From: Marinococcus luteus_A
GTDB taxonomy: Bacteria > Bacillota > Bacilli > Bacillales > Marinococcaceae
DNA: 64,000 nucleotides
Direction: 5' to 3'
Assembly: GCF_034497705.1 (NCBI RefSeq)
Contig: NZ_JAXRUV010000010.1
Span: 1 to 64,000, forward strand
Of the stretch, positions 42,630 to 52,021 are shown piece after piece. Every line of letters starts with the position of its first letter. Positions within the stretch are counted from its first letter, which is position 1. The notes below the pieces were generated by a model, which saw nothing but the letters and a program-made list of their open reading frames with translations, did not search any database and was not told where the DNA came from. Made by a program: the position numbers and the translations under genes.

Positions 42630-44720
42630 TTAATATATTTTCCGTTTCAACCATTCCCGAAAAACTTCATCAATATGCTTTTGAATGTCATTTTCTTCCC
42701 CACTCCTGAGGACATCCAGCCGATCGGGATTCATCAACATCTCTTCGCTGATGGTGCTCATCAGCTCAAATACTTCTTTTCGTTCCTGTTCCGGTGCAAG
42801 CATGACCAGAATACGGTCAACGTCCGTGGTTTTGCCATCCATGGCTGTCAGAGCCTGTGGCGCTTCGAGCCCCCACAGCGTCAGAGACGGTTCATTCACC
42901 AGAGCGCTTCTTGTATGAAACAACGCTACATTGGTGCCCGGAATCGCAAAGCCCTTCGCCTGCTTTTCCCAGATTTCCTTTGCGATACTTCCGGCATCCT
43001 GAACGATATTTTCTTTTTTTAACTCATCCATGATCCAATGAACTGCCTGTTCCGCGTTCTGTCCACCCGCCACTTTTCTCATATAAAAGCGGTGATACAT
43101 CTGTACGGTTAAATCTACGCAAAGCTGTATTTCATATAAACTGGTTGTTTTTTCATGCGCTTCCTTCCGCTTCACTGACACCCCGGCTCTGCTCTGCTGA
43201 CGGTAGATCGAGTCCGCTGCTCGGAGGACTGCTCTCGTATCTTCTTCATTTAGAAAAGGATGAACAACTAAATGTGGAAGTGGCTGCGGATCCAGGGGAA
43301 TGGTAGAGATAATTAAATCGTAGCCGTCCATATTCATTTCTTCGAGATCGAGCAGACTCACATTTTCGAGATCTCCGAGCACGGGAATTTCTTTTCGCAG
43401 CCGGCTTTCAAGCAGCTTCGAGGAGCCGATGCCGCTCGAGCATACGACAAGCGCATGCAGAGGGTCGGCGGCTTCTTCACGCTCTATTGCCGTTCCGAAA
43501 TGCAGGACCAGAAAACCGACCTCGGCATCCGGAAGATAGCTTTCAGTAAATACGGTATCCGCTGCCTGACGAAGATTTGCGAACAACTCAGCATAATTTT
43601 CTTTAATAGAATCCATCAGTGGATTATGGATTCTCATGTTTTCACTAAGCCGGTACAATGCCGGCTCGAGATGGGCAACCAGCCCTTCATAAAGGGAATG
43701 ATTTTTCCCAAGCGGTTCTCCCGTTAATTTTTCCATCTCATGAATCAGCGCTTTTGCTTTTAAGGCCACCGGGAGGTGATCCACCTCCAGCTGGTTTTCC
43801 ACCGGCGTCCGGAGCTTTGCCCCCCGCAGATGCATTGTAATATAGCCAATTTCCGCTTCTGGAATGGAGAATTCAAGCACACGTTCAAGCTTTTGAATGA
43901 TGGCCTCTGCAATCGCAAACTCTTTTGTGTCCCGCAGGTTCTCCATGTAGTCCGCATTAATATCAATACTCTCTCCTACAGAAATCCGCTCAATCGCCAG
44001 GGTTAAATGGACGATCAGTCCGATATAAGCACTGTCGGCAAAATTCTGCGGAAGCTGGTCCTGCATGTTTGACAGCACCTGCTCCACCGTCGACCAGTGG
44101 TTTTCTCCAACCATATCAAGCAGACGTTCAGCTACGCGGCCCTGTTCGGTCTGCACATTTCGTTCGTAAATGTGGTGGCGGATCGAGCTGAGCAGCTCCT
44201 TTTCTTCCACATTTTCTGCAATCAGACTGCTCATCGCCCGGCGTTTAGCTGCTTCCGCTCCCTGCACTTCCACCCCGTAGCCTCTGCGTCTAACAAGCGT
44301 GAGTGAAAATAGCTCAAGCCAGTCTTTGAGTTTATCCAAATCCTGGCTGATTGTTGCTATAGTTACTTTTAATTCTGCACCGAGCACTGTTAATTTTATT
44401 GGGCCGTCCGATTCAAGAATGAGACAGATCAGCAGGGTCCGGCGTTCATCCGGCGTATATTCAATAACGGCGGGACGCTGGAGACGAAGTTTGATTTCTT
44501 CGATATCCTCTTCCGCCCCCTTCAGCCGCACTCCGCTTCCTGTCCGTCTTTCGAGTTCAACCTGTTCGCTGGCAAGCCAGTCTGCCAGCTTATCAAGGTC
44601 CCGATGGATGGTCCGGGAGCTTACGTTAATTTCTTCAGCTATTTCAGCCACTGGCGTTAGCTCCTGATGATGCAGAAGATGCAGCAATAGTTCGCGTTCC
44701 CGGCCTGTGAGGTATTCCAT
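42630..44720 (-). CDS. mtlR: MtlR, PRD-containing transcriptional activator of the mannitol operon
   Basis: A 696-residue regulator. N-terminal HTH domains (REIL-type start MEYLTGRERELLLHLL; VSSRTIHRDLDKL), two PTS-regulation domains (~180-400), an EIIB(Gat)-like domain with the cysteine in VVCSSGIGSSKLLE, and a C-terminal EIIA-like domain with the histidine in NVALFHTRSAL. In B. subtilis the corresponding Cys and His relay mannitol transport state to the activator. Here mtlR lies inside the operon, between mtlA and mtlF. Confidence 0.94.
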   Translation of the reverse strand: MEYLTGRERELLLHLLHHQELTPVAEIAEEINVSSRTIHRDLDKLADWLASEQVELERRTGSGVRLKGAEEDIEEIKLRLQRPAVIEYTPDERRTLLICLILESDGPIKLTVLGAELKVTIATISQDLDKLKDWLELFSLTLVRRRGYGVEVQGAEAAKRRAMSSLIAENVEEKELLSSIRHHIYERNVQTEQGRVAERLLDMVGENHWSTVEQVLSNMQDQLPQNFADSAYIGLIVHLTLAIERISVGESIDINADYMENLRDTKEFAIAEAIIQKLERVLEFSIPEAEIGYITMHLRGAKLRTPVENQLEVDHLPVALKAKALIHEMEKLTGEPLGKNHSLYEGLVAHLEPALYRLSENMRIHNPLMDSIKENYAELFANLRQAADTVFTESYLPDAEVGFLVLHFGTAIEREEAADPLHALVVCSSGIGSSKLLESRLRKEIPVLGDLENVSLLDLEEMNMDGYDLIISTIPLDPQPLPHLVVHPFLNEEDTRAVLRAADSIYRQQSRAGVSVKRKEAHEKTTSLYEIQLCVDLTVQMYHRFYMRKVAGGQNAEQAVHWIMDELKKENIVQDAGSIAKEIWEKQAKGFAIPGTNVALFHTRSALVNEPSLTLWGLEAPQALTAMDGKTTDVDRILVMLAPEQERKEVFELMSTISEEMLMNPDRLDVLRSGEENDIQKHIDEVFREWLKRKIY

Positions 44721-44732
44721 CGGTTTCCCTCC

Positions 44733-46187
44733 TTATTCTCTTGTTTTTAGATCTTCAACCACTTCATCGTACTTATCGCTTCCAAGGAAGTTTTCCACCG
44801 AGACGTGTTCAGCGTCCGGCCGTTTCTGCCGTGCTCGTTCGGTTAAGTCCTTGTGCGTAATAATCAGGTCCGCGTCGTCCGGAATGTTCGAGATCGACGT
44901 GTTCGTCACGCTGATATCGAGACCCGCCTTTTTCACTTTGTCCTTCATGACGGATGCTCCCATAGCACTCGATCCCATACCGGCATCGCAGGCAAAGACA
45001 ATTTTGTTAACGTCTTTATCCAAATATGCACTGCTGCCTGCTTCAGCTGCATCTGCATTGGAATGAAGTGCAGAAGCCGCAGAGCTTTTTTTGCCTTTCA
45101 TGCTTTCCATCCTTGCTGTGGACTCTTCAAGAGTTTCTCCTTCATTGGAGCTGAACTTCAAAATCATGGAAGCAATAATGAAGGATACAGCGGCTGAAAG
45201 CACTACGCCAAGTAACACTCCGATGAAATCTCCAGGGGCTGCAAGACCGAGTACCGGGAAAATACTCCCTGGTGACGGAACACTTGTAAGGCCAACGTTG
45301 AACAGGGAGAACGTGAATACCCCGGTCATACCGCCTGCGATAGCTGCAAGGATGGTAAGAGGCTTCGACAATACATACGGGAAGTAAATTTCATGAATAC
45401 CGCCCAGGAATTGAATAATCATAGCACCCGGAGCGGAAGCTTTCGAAATTCCTGTGCCAAATATTGCAAATGCAAGCAGAATCCCTACACCGGGACCTGG
45501 GTTTGGTTCAAGCAGATACAGAATTGATTTCCCTGCAGAAGATACCTGTTCTGCTGCAATCGGACTCAACACACCGTGGTTGATAGCATTGTTTAAAAAC
45601 AGTACCTTTGCCGGTTCAATGATAATACTCGTTAACGGCAGCAGGCCTGTGTTGACCAGAAAGTCTACTGCTCCGCTTAAAACGCTCGTTAACCATTGTA
45701 CGATCGGCCCGATGGCAAGAAGACCGAAGATAGCCAGAAAGAAGCCGATAATTCCTGCAGAAAAGTTGTTTACGAGCATTTCAAAGCCCTGGCGGATTTT
45801 CCCTTCGACGAGTCTGTCAAATCCTTTAACGGCAATACCGCCAAGTGGGCCCATTGCCATAGCTCCGAGGAACATTGGAATTTCTGCTCCGGCCACAACG
45901 CCTATTGTGGCAACTGCGCCAACGACCCCGCCGCGCACGTCATGGACAATTTTCCCGCCCGTATAACCAATTAAAAGCGGAAGCAGATAAATGATCATCG
46001 GATCGACGAGGACTGCCAGGTCTTTGTTCGGCCACCATCCGGATTCGATAAATAATGCCGTAATCAGCCCCCATGCAATAAAAGCACCGATATTCGGCAT
46101 AATCATGCTGCTTAAAAAGCTGCCGAACTTCTGAACCCTTGAACGGATGCTTTTTTTCTGCGGTGCATGTTCTGTTGATGCACTCAT
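44733..46187 (-). CDS. mtlA: Mannitol-specific PTS enzyme IICB
   Basis: A 484-residue membrane permease. The N-terminal IIC domain (~1-340) includes the substrate-site region GGIHEIYFPYVLSKP. A C-terminal IIB domain has its phosphocysteine in IVFACDAGMGSSAMGAS. It imports mannitol as mannitol 1-phosphate. It is the first gene of the operon, with a candidate cre site ~85 bp upstream. Confidence 0.97.
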   Translation of the reverse strand: MSASTEHAPQKKSIRSRVQKFGSFLSSMIMPNIGAFIAWGLITALFIESGWWPNKDLAVLVDPMIIYLLPLLIGYTGGKIVHDVRGGVVGAVATIGVVAGAEIPMFLGAMAMGPLGGIAVKGFDRLVEGKIRQGFEMLVNNFSAGIIGFFLAIFGLLAIGPIVQWLTSVLSGAVDFLVNTGLLPLTSIIIEPAKVLFLNNAINHGVLSPIAAEQVSSAGKSILYLLEPNPGPGVGILLAFAIFGTGISKASAPGAMIIQFLGGIHEIYFPYVLSKPLTILAAIAGGMTGVFTFSLFNVGLTSVPSPGSIFPVLGLAAPGDFIGVLLGVVLSAAVSFIIASMILKFSSNEGETLEESTARMESMKGKKSSAASALHSNADAAEAGSSAYLDKDVNKIVFACDAGMGSSAMGASVMKDKVKKAGLDISVTNTSISNIPDDADLIITHKDLTERARQKRPDAEHVSVENFLGSDKYDEVVEDLKTRE

Positions 46188-46462
46188 TGTGTTTCCCCCT
46201 TTTTTTGGTCCAAATATATTGATGACAATAATGAAATAATTTCTTGATGAAGTATGGACCGTTCATTTTTAGTATTCGCTTACACCTTTATTCTATGGGG
46301 ATTTCTGTGCGAACACAATTAAAGGAAAATACAAATAAGACAGGATCAATGTTGACACGATTAAACAAACGGGTACAAATGCTGTAAAGCACCCCTCTTA
46401 CTCTATGAACTTCCATTTATGTGTACCTATTCGCTGACCTCTCTCCGCTGTCCTTTATTTCA
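46188..46462 (-). other. mtlA upstream regulatory region
   Basis: No gene seen. On the minus strand it holds the mtl promoter, a cre-like site (46271-46284) and, farther up, a TGTG-N4-CACA palindrome (~46300-46315) whose protein is unknown. Confidence 0.5.
46271..46284 (-). promoter_or_regulatory. Candidate cre (CcpA) site of the mtl operon
   Basis: Minus strand TGTAAGCGAATACT matches the catabolite-response consensus TGwAArCGyTwnCw at 12 of 14 positions. Position upstream of mtlA is consistent with carbon catabolite repression. Confidence 0.6.
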
Positions 46463-46498
46463 TAAAAAAATGCCGCTCCAGGAGCAGCATTTTTATTT
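46463..46498 (-). terminator. Terminator of the aldo/keto reductase gene
   Basis: Minus strand: AAATGCTGCTCC and GGAGCGGCATTTTTT arms. Confidence 0.88.
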
Positions 46499-46500
46499 CT

Positions 46501-47487
46501 TTATCTGGTCGGTGGAGCCATAAATTCAGGTCCAACCGGGTCTTTTACATGCTTATTTACAATTTCGTTCACGGCTTTCATATCCGTCTGGTCGAGCTGC
46601 CAGTTCATAATTTCTTCAATGCCTTCCATCTGGTCCGGACGGCGGCCGCCCCATAGGGCTGTACTTGTACCCGGCTGGTCCAGCACCCAGCGGACAGCCA
46701 GATGGATCACGCGCTTGTCGTATTTATTCCACACGTATTGATCGAGTTCATTTACCGCAGCAATGTACTGCGAAAAACGGTCCTCCTGAAACTTCGGATC
46801 CCCGTTGCGGAGATCATCACCTTCAAATGTCGTTTTTTCCGTCATTTTGCCGCTTAACAGCCCGCGGCACAGTGAACCATACAGCAGCGTGGAAACGTCC
46901 TGCTTTTCGGCATAAGGCAGAATGTCTTCTTCGATGCCCCGTTCGAAAATATTATATGGCGGCTGTATGACATGAACCGGTGCCGTGCTTTGGAACATTT
47001 CAATCTGTTCGACCGTGAAATTACTGACCGCTATTGCGCGGATTTTCCCCGCATCGAGTATTTCTTTCATGGCTTCTGCCGTTTCGGCCATATCTGCTTT
47101 AGGGTCCGGCCAGTGCACATGATAAATATCGATATGGTCGGTCTGCAGCCGCTGCAGGGAATCATCAATTTCCCGGCGGACCCGGGCAGCCGTACCGTCC
47201 CGGAAGGCGCCTTCCTCGTTCCAGTTTATGCCGCACTTGCTGGACAGTACAACGTTTTGCCGTTTATTATCCTGTTTTAACGCCTTTCCGACAATTTTTT
47301 CTGATTCTCCGAACCCGTAAGCAGGAGCAGTATCCACAAGGGTGATGCCTTTATCAAGTGCTGCATGTATCGTTTCAATCGACTGCTTTTCATCTGTTCC
47401 ACCCCACTGCGTGCCGCCAATAGCCCACGTTCCGAGCCCTATCCGTGACGGACGAAGATTCGTGCCGGCAATTGAAGTATGTTCCAT
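46501..47487 (-). CDS. Aldo/keto reductase
   Basis: A 328-residue (beta/alpha)8 NAD(P)H oxidoreductase. Catalytic Asp/Tyr are in VDTAPAYGFGESE, Lys in SSKCGINW, and His in IYHVHWPDP. It resembles the general-stress AKRs of bacilli (IolS/YhdN-like), but the substrate is unknown. Monocistronic, divergent from nothing: the next upstream gene is on the same strand 60 bp away. Confidence 0.92.
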   Translation of the reverse strand: MEHTSIAGTNLRPSRIGLGTWAIGGTQWGGTDEKQSIETIHAALDKGITLVDTAPAYGFGESEKIVGKALKQDNKRQNVVLSSKCGINWNEEGAFRDGTAARVRREIDDSLQRLQTDHIDIYHVHWPDPKADMAETAEAMKEILDAGKIRAIAVSNFTVEQIEMFQSTAPVHVIQPPYNIFERGIEEDILPYAEKQDVSTLLYGSLCRGLLSGKMTEKTTFEGDDLRNGDPKFQEDRFSQYIAAVNELDQYVWNKYDKRVIHLAVRWVLDQPGTSTALWGGRRPDQMEGIEEIMNWQLDQTDMKAVNEIVNKHVKDPVGPEFMAPPTR

Positions 47488-47547
47488 GTTTAAAATCTCC
47501 TTTGTATGATACGTAGTTGAACATACTTTTCCTCCGATGCCGGCATT

Positions 47548-47898
47548 TTAAACCGTGTCGCTCTTTAATTCCTCTACGATAGATGTCCCCTTCTCACTGC
47601 TTTCATCCTGCCACTGCCACTGTTCGTGCAGGCGGATTCTTCCATCTTCCAGCACTTCCGGGATCGAATAACACCTGCCGCCCCTTATGCTCCAGTCCTC
47701 GTTTACGTGATTGTAGCGGAATTCCAGCTCGCCATTTGCATACACCTTTCCAATTAGAACACCGGAAACGACTTCGCCTCCAGAATAGCGGGCCCTAAGT
47801 ACTGATCCCTCCTGCTCGTAATAAAAAATGGTTTGTCCTGATACCTCTCCCCCTGCACTGTTTTCTATGCCTGTAAACTGTCTGCCGTGATAGTTCAC
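47548..47898 (-). CDS. Conserved hypothetical small beta-rich protein
   Basis: A 116-residue protein with many aromatic and Gly residues (TIFYYEQEGSVLRARYSGGE; ELEFRYNHVNEDWSIRGGRC). Proteins of this look in bacilli are often labelled N-acetylglutamate synthase, but nothing here shows an acetyltransferase. GTG 47898 follows AGGAGGAAAAGCA. Function unknown. Confidence 0.75.
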   Translation of the reverse strand: MNYHGRQFTGIENSAGGEVSGQTIFYYEQEGSVLRARYSGGEVVSGVLIGKVYANGELEFRYNHVNEDWSIRGGRCYSIPEVLEDGRIRLHEQWQWQDESSEKGTSIVEELKSDTV

Positions 47899-47911
47899 TG
47901 CTTTTCCTCCT

Positions 47912-48367
47912 TCACTGCCCGAGTGAACGGGCTAACTGATTTGAAAACATGATGACTGCTAAAAAAAACGGACCGGAGCCTGCCATGATCCAGGCAACGG
48001 TCTGTGCCTGCACAAACTGGGAAATAAAAAATGACATGGAGGACGCCATCGTCACAACGACGAAAAAGCCGTCGAGCTGATAGGCGTAAATAATCGATAC
48101 ACCGTAAAAAATGCCAAGAAAACCGAAAAAAAACGTACCCAGAATTGGATACAGAATATGATACTGATACGGCTCCACGAGTTTAAGAAGCAGCACCCCG
48201 ACGATTGAACCAAGGTATGTGCATACTGCTAAAAGAAAAGCCAAATTGGGAAAAAGCTGCACCTCTCCCAGTATAATTGTATAAAATATAAATAACAGCA
48301 GGGTCACCGTACAGGCGGCTCCACTGCCCTTTAAATACTCTCTCAGCATATCTGTCGATGTCTCCAT
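47912..48367 (-). CDS. Small integral membrane protein of unknown function
   Basis: A 151-residue protein with about four or five membrane helices (VTLLLFIFYTIIL; LAFLLAVCTYLGSIVGVLLL; LGTFFFGFLGIFYGVSIIYA; FVVVTMASSMSFFISQF; WIMAGSGPFFLAVIMF). ATG 48367 follows GGGAGAGGATTAC; a longer frame to 48400 lacks a site. It precedes the 116-residue gene by 13 bp and may be cotranscribed with it. I do not recognise the family. Confidence 0.7.
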   Translation of the reverse strand: METSTDMLREYLKGSGAACTVTLLLFIFYTIILGEVQLFPNLAFLLAVCTYLGSIVGVLLLKLVEPYQYHILYPILGTFFFGFLGIFYGVSIIYAYQLDGFFVVVTMASSMSFFISQFVQAQTVAWIMAGSGPFFLAVIMFSNQLARSLGQ

Positions 48368-48488
48368 GTAATCCTCTCCCTGTTTCTTCCTTCTTTTCAT
48401 ATTATATCAGACAAACCCTTCCCCTTGGCGTTTCTTTCTTTTTCCCATTATGCTAAGATAGTATCGGTAAATTCCAGGGAGGTGTTCA

Positions 48489-49052
48489 TTGTTGGAGAGG
48501 GGTAAACGTTTAGCAATTATGATAGAAACAGCATTCATGGCTGCTCTCTCTTTTATTTTAGGATTTCTTGAATTCGGCGGACCGTGGCTCGCCGGCGGTT
48601 CGATTTCTTTTATTATGGTTCCTATTTTTCTAATGGCTTTTCGCCGCGGATGGAAAGCGGGACTTGCCACAGGGTTTTTGGCAGGAATGCTCCAGCTTCT
48701 GCAGGGAGCAACCATCGTCCACCCTGTTCAGCTCGTTCTTGAATACCCGATCGCTTACACGGTGCTCGGATTTGCTGCAATTTTTACGACACATGCTGTC
48801 TTCCGGGAGCGGATTCCTTACCTTTTAATGCTTATCGGCATTGTCTTCGGGGCACTGCTTCGCTATATCGACCATTTTGTCTCAGGCGTTATCTGGTTTG
48901 GAAGCTATGCGCCGGAAGGCACACCTGTTGTAGCGTATTCAGCACTCTACAACGCTTCGTATTTAATTCCGCAAACCATTATTACCGTTATTATTTTATT
49001 TGTTATCGCAAAATACCGTCCGAAATTTTTTGATCAGCCGAAATGGAAATAG
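48489..49052 (+). CDS. thiT: Thiamine ECF transporter S component
   Basis: A 187-residue, six-helix substrate-binding subunit (S component) of an energy-coupling-factor transporter. The thiamine-binding residues expected for ThiT (WFGSYAPEGTPVVAYSALYN region) are present. It must share an EcfAA'T module encoded elsewhere. TTG 48489 follows GGGAGGTG. Unlike most thiT genes there is no visible TPP riboswitch in the ~88 bp upstream, although thiDME in this window has one. It ends in TAG. Confidence 0.9.
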   Translation: MLERGKRLAIMIETAFMAALSFILGFLEFGGPWLAGGSISFIMVPIFLMAFRRGWKAGLATGFLAGMLQLLQGATIVHPVQLVLEYPIAYTVLGFAAIFTTHAVFRERIPYLLMLIGIVFGALLRYIDHFVSGVIWFGSYAPEGTPVVAYSALYNASYLIPQTIITVIILFVIAKYRPKFFDQPKWK

Positions 49053-49072
49053 CATGTTAATATGAAACATTT

Positions 49073-49103
49073 TAAAGCGGCAGTCGTCCTGCCGCTTTTT
49101 CTG
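49073..49103 (+). terminator. thiT terminator
   Basis: AAAGCGGCAG and CTGCCGCTTTTT arms. Confidence 0.9.
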
Positions 49104-49173
49104 TGCTGGTGACGTTTCCTTTTACGGTCCCTGGGGAAAAGTTTATTAATAACTTTTGAGGAGGTCGTCAGTC

Positions 49174-50217
49174 ATGCAGCCAATTAATACTGCTATTATC
49201 GCTTTTGGTTTTTCAGGATCCGTGTTTCATACACCTATTATTGAAAAAAGCGATCACTTTAACATTCGTCTCGTTTCATCCTCGAGTGCGGAAAAAGTAC
49301 ATGAACGGCTTCCGGATGTTGAAGTTACCACTGAAGCAGAGAAAGCCTGCCGGCGGGAGGACATTGATCTTGTGGTCATTACGAGTCCAAACACGACGCA
49401 TTACCCTCTGGCTAAAGCTGCAATTGAAAACGGCAAGCATGTTGTTTTGGAAAAACCATTCGTGCCTACATATGAGGAAGCCGTAGAGCTGACAGAGCTC
49501 GCTGAAGCAAATGATGTCGTTTTAAGCGTATATCACAATCGCCGATGGGACGGTGATTTTTTGACGATTCGTTCCTTGCTGGAAGCAGGGGCGCTTGGCG
49601 ACGTTCACACCTTCCAGGGGACGTGGAACGACTATGCCCCGGAGGTGGAGGGGCTCTGGCGTGAGCAGGACCTGCCAGGCTCAGGGAGCTGGTTTGATTT
49701 AGGAGCCCATTTCATTGATCAGGCGCTTGAACTATTCGGTATGCCGGAAACTATTTTCGCTGACCTTGAAATGCAGCGCCCGAAGACGAATAATACCGAT
49801 TATTTTCATGCGATTCTTGGATACCCGAACCAGCGGGTTATTTTACAATCCAGCTTTCTTGCTGTCGGAGAAGTTCCGAGGTATATTGTGCATGGAACGA
49901 AAGGCAGCTTTGTAAAATACGGCTTTGATCCCCAGGAGGATATGCTGATTAACGGCAAAACACCCGGAGATCAGGGATGGGCCCTGGAGGACGAGGCTTA
50001 CTACGGGACGTATACTGATGCGTATGGCGGTACTGAAACAATCCCTACGCATCAAGGATCGTACGAATCCTATTACGAAAAGGTTGCCCAGGCCATCCAG
50101 GAGGATGGCAAAAATCCGGTGACTGCCATTGAAGCGAGCAGAGTCATCCGCCTGCTCGAGCTCGCCGAAAAAAGTGATTGGGAAAAACGTGTCATTCCAG
50201 TCTCCTTTAATGAATAA
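49174..50217 (+). CDS. Gfo/Idh/MocA family oxidoreductase
   Basis: A 347-residue dehydrogenase with an N-terminal Rossmann fold (IIAFGFSGSVFHTP; VITSPNTTHYPLAK), the EKPFV motif (Lys of the catalytic EKP signature) and the C-terminal GFO_IDH_MocA_C domain (DLGAHFIDQALELFG with the catalytic His). Substrate is likely a sugar or inositol-type compound, not identifiable. ATG 49174 follows GAGGAGGTCG; an in-frame TTG at 49156 overlaps that site. Confidence 0.92.
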   Translation: MQPINTAIIAFGFSGSVFHTPIIEKSDHFNIRLVSSSSAEKVHERLPDVEVTTEAEKACRREDIDLVVITSPNTTHYPLAKAAIENGKHVVLEKPFVPTYEEAVELTELAEANDVVLSVYHNRRWDGDFLTIRSLLEAGALGDVHTFQGTWNDYAPEVEGLWREQDLPGSGSWFDLGAHFIDQALELFGMPETIFADLEMQRPKTNNTDYFHAILGYPNQRVILQSSFLAVGEVPRYIVHGTKGSFVKYGFDPQEDMLINGKTPGDQGWALEDEAYYGTYTDAYGGTETIPTHQGSYESYYEKVAQAIQEDGKNPVTAIEASRVIRLLELAEKSDWEKRVIPVSFNE

Positions 50218-50237
50218 TAATGCTTTTCCCGGGGTCC

Positions 50238-50286
50238 CTCCGTGCTTATGGGTTTTTATCACACCTGTGTGCATGGGGGTTTTTTA
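50238..50286 (+). terminator. Possible terminator of the Gfo/Idh/MocA gene
   Basis: CCCTCCGTGC pairs with GCATGGGGG ahead of TTTTTT, with a long inner loop that contains CACACCTGTGTG. Confidence 0.6.
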
Positions 50287-50323
50287 TTTACAGGGATGAA
50301 ACTGTAGAAGTATGTCGCCGGTC

Positions 50324-50929
50324 TCACCACGAATGAATGGAGAAATCCAGATCCTTCTTTAAGTGACTTTTCATCAGTGCTTCTGCCTTGTCCTCCTCGT
50401 GATTCCGGATTGCTTCAAGTATTGCTTCGTGCTCTTCAATCAGACGCGGCCTCTGGTGATACACCACTGTTCTCCGGAACAAAAAAATAACTGACTGCAT
50501 TCGTTCGATGGTATCAATTAGTACATCGTTATTGCTCGCGCTGACAATAATATCGTGAAATTCCTTATTCGCTTCCATTATTTCTTCTGTAGTTCCTTGC
50601 TTTGCCGTTTCTACACACCTCTGCAGGCCTTCTATCTGGTTAGGGCCCATGTAACGGGCAGCCTGGCGGACAGCAAAACCTTCGAGCAGCATCCGCACAT
50701 CAAACGTATTCATTAAATCTTTAATAGTTGGGTTAATCACCCGTTTGTCTTTAATTAAGCCTTCCTCTTCAAGCTTGCGCATTGCATCCCGTACAGGCGT
50801 CCTGCTGACCCCAAGTTCGTCTGCCAGTTTTACTTCCGTAAGTTTTTCCCCGCGTTCATATTTTTCCTCAAATATGGCATCCCGAATTTTTTCATATGCC
50901 GTATCCGAAGCAGAGTGCTGTTGCTTCAT
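50324..50929 (-). CDS. GntR-family regulator, FadR/FCD type
   Basis: About 201 residues. N-terminal winged helix (YEKIRDAIFEEKYERGEKL; ELGVSRTPVRDAMRKLEEEG) and a helical FCD ligand domain with metal-binding type residues (EANKEFHDIIV; RLIEEHEAILEAI). ATG 50929 is preferred; a longer frame to 50968 is possible. It diverges from a hydroxyacid dehydrogenase/DUF1537 kinase pair and probably represses it in response to a sugar acid. Confidence 0.9.
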   Translation of the reverse strand: MKQQHSASDTAYEKIRDAIFEEKYERGEKLTEVKLADELGVSRTPVRDAMRKLEEEGLIKDKRVINPTIKDLMNTFDVRMLLEGFAVRQAARYMGPNQIEGLQRCVETAKQGTTEEIMEANKEFHDIIVSASNNDVLIDTIERMQSVIFLFRRTVVYHQRPRLIEEHEAILEAIRNHEEDKAEALMKSHLKKDLDFSIHSW

Positions 50930-51022
50930 CGTGTCGTCATCCCTTCTGCTGCAATAATTTGTTTTCATTTTCTTATTCTCATTATACCTATCTAATAGAA
51001 ATTAAACCAACTAACCATTTAA

Positions 51023-51053
51023 TGTATACAATAAATATAAAATTGTGTACAAT
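51023..51053 (+). promoter_or_regulatory. Candidate GntR operator pair
   Basis: Two similar palindromes in the divergent region: TGTATACA (51023-51030) and ATTGTGTACAAT (51042-51053). FCD-type GntR proteins bind short TTGTATACAA-like palindromes. Confidence 0.6.
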
Positions 51054-51127
51054 GATTTTTATTGAAAGCCTTATCAATGTTAATAAAAAACATTTTTCCA
51101 TTTAACGAACTGAAGGAGTGGAACCAT

Positions 51128-52021
51128 ATGAATATTGGACAAATTGGTTTAGGCATTATGGGAGGCCCGATGGCTGAAAATCTTCTGAAGGCCGGTTTTG
51201 CAGTGAAGGGGTTTGATATCCATCCTGCGGCCAGAGAGCGGATAACGGAAGCACGAGGTGAGGCTGCCGATTCGGCCGGTGAAGCTGCTGAAGACAGTGA
51301 TATTGTTATCACCATGCTTCCCACCACAGCCATACTCGATGAGGTAATAATGAATGACATTCTGCCGGTCGTGAAAAAAGGAGCCATCGTTATTGATATG
51401 AGCTCTGTGTCCCCCGTGGATTCCAGACGCTGGGCAGAGATGCTTCAGGAAAAAGAAGCAGCCTTTTTGGATGCGCCGGTTAGCGGCGGTGAACCGAAGG
51501 CAATAGACGGTACGCTTTCCATCATGGCTGGCGGCACCGATCACGCCTTTGCCGCTGCCTATCCAATTCTGCGGGCTGTCGGTACAGACGTCACTCACGT
51601 TGGCGAAGTGGGAGCCGGCTCCACCACGAAGCTAGCCAATCAAATATTAGTAAATGTCACGATGGCAGCTATGTCGGAAGCAGTTCTGCTTGCTTCCAAA
51701 GCAGGAGCGGACATTGATAAAGTCTATGAAGCTATCCGCAACGGCCTGGCTGGAAGCAGTGTACTCGACGCAAAAATCCCGAAAATTCTTGAACGGGACT
51801 TTACTGCAGGCGGGCGGATAGACATTAATTTAAAGGATCTCTCCAACGTGCTTCAAACCGGTAAATCCCTCGGGGTTCCCCTGCCGCTTGCATCGGATGT
51901 GGCTGAAATGTATGAATCGATGATTGCGCACGGCAAACAATCCGACGATCACAGCGGCGTGCTACAGCACTATGAAATGCTTGCGAACTATTCGGTGCCA
52001 AAAGGAGGAAAACACGGGTGA
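51128..52021 (+). CDS. Beta-hydroxyacid dehydrogenase (GarR/LtnD-like)
   Basis: A 297-residue NAD(P)-dependent 3-hydroxyacid dehydrogenase. N-terminal motif IGQIGLGIMGGPMAENLLKAG, substrate motif DAPVSGGEPKA, catalytic Lys in GSTTKLANQILV. With the DUF1537 kinase immediately downstream it fits the two first steps of four-carbon acid sugar (for example threonate or erythronate type) degradation. ATG 51128 follows AAGGAGTGG. Its stop overlaps the next start (GTGA). Confidence 0.9.
   Translation: MNIGQIGLGIMGGPMAENLLKAGFAVKGFDIHPAARERITEARGEAADSAGEAAEDSDIVITMLPTTAILDEVIMNDILPVVKKGAIVIDMSSVSPVDSRRWAEMLQEKEAAFLDAPVSGGEPKAIDGTLSIMAGGTDHAFAAAYPILRAVGTDVTHVGEVGAGSTTKLANQILVNVTMAAMSEAVLLASKAGADIDKVYEAIRNGLAGSSVLDAKIPKILERDFTAGGRIDINLKDLSNVLQTGKSLGVPLPLASDVAEMYESMIAHGKQSDDHSGVLQHYEMLANYSVPKGGKHG

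Noticed and set aside
47548..47898. N-acetylglutamate synthase
   Set aside because: No acetyltransferase (GNAT) motif is visible; the name would be an unsupported label.
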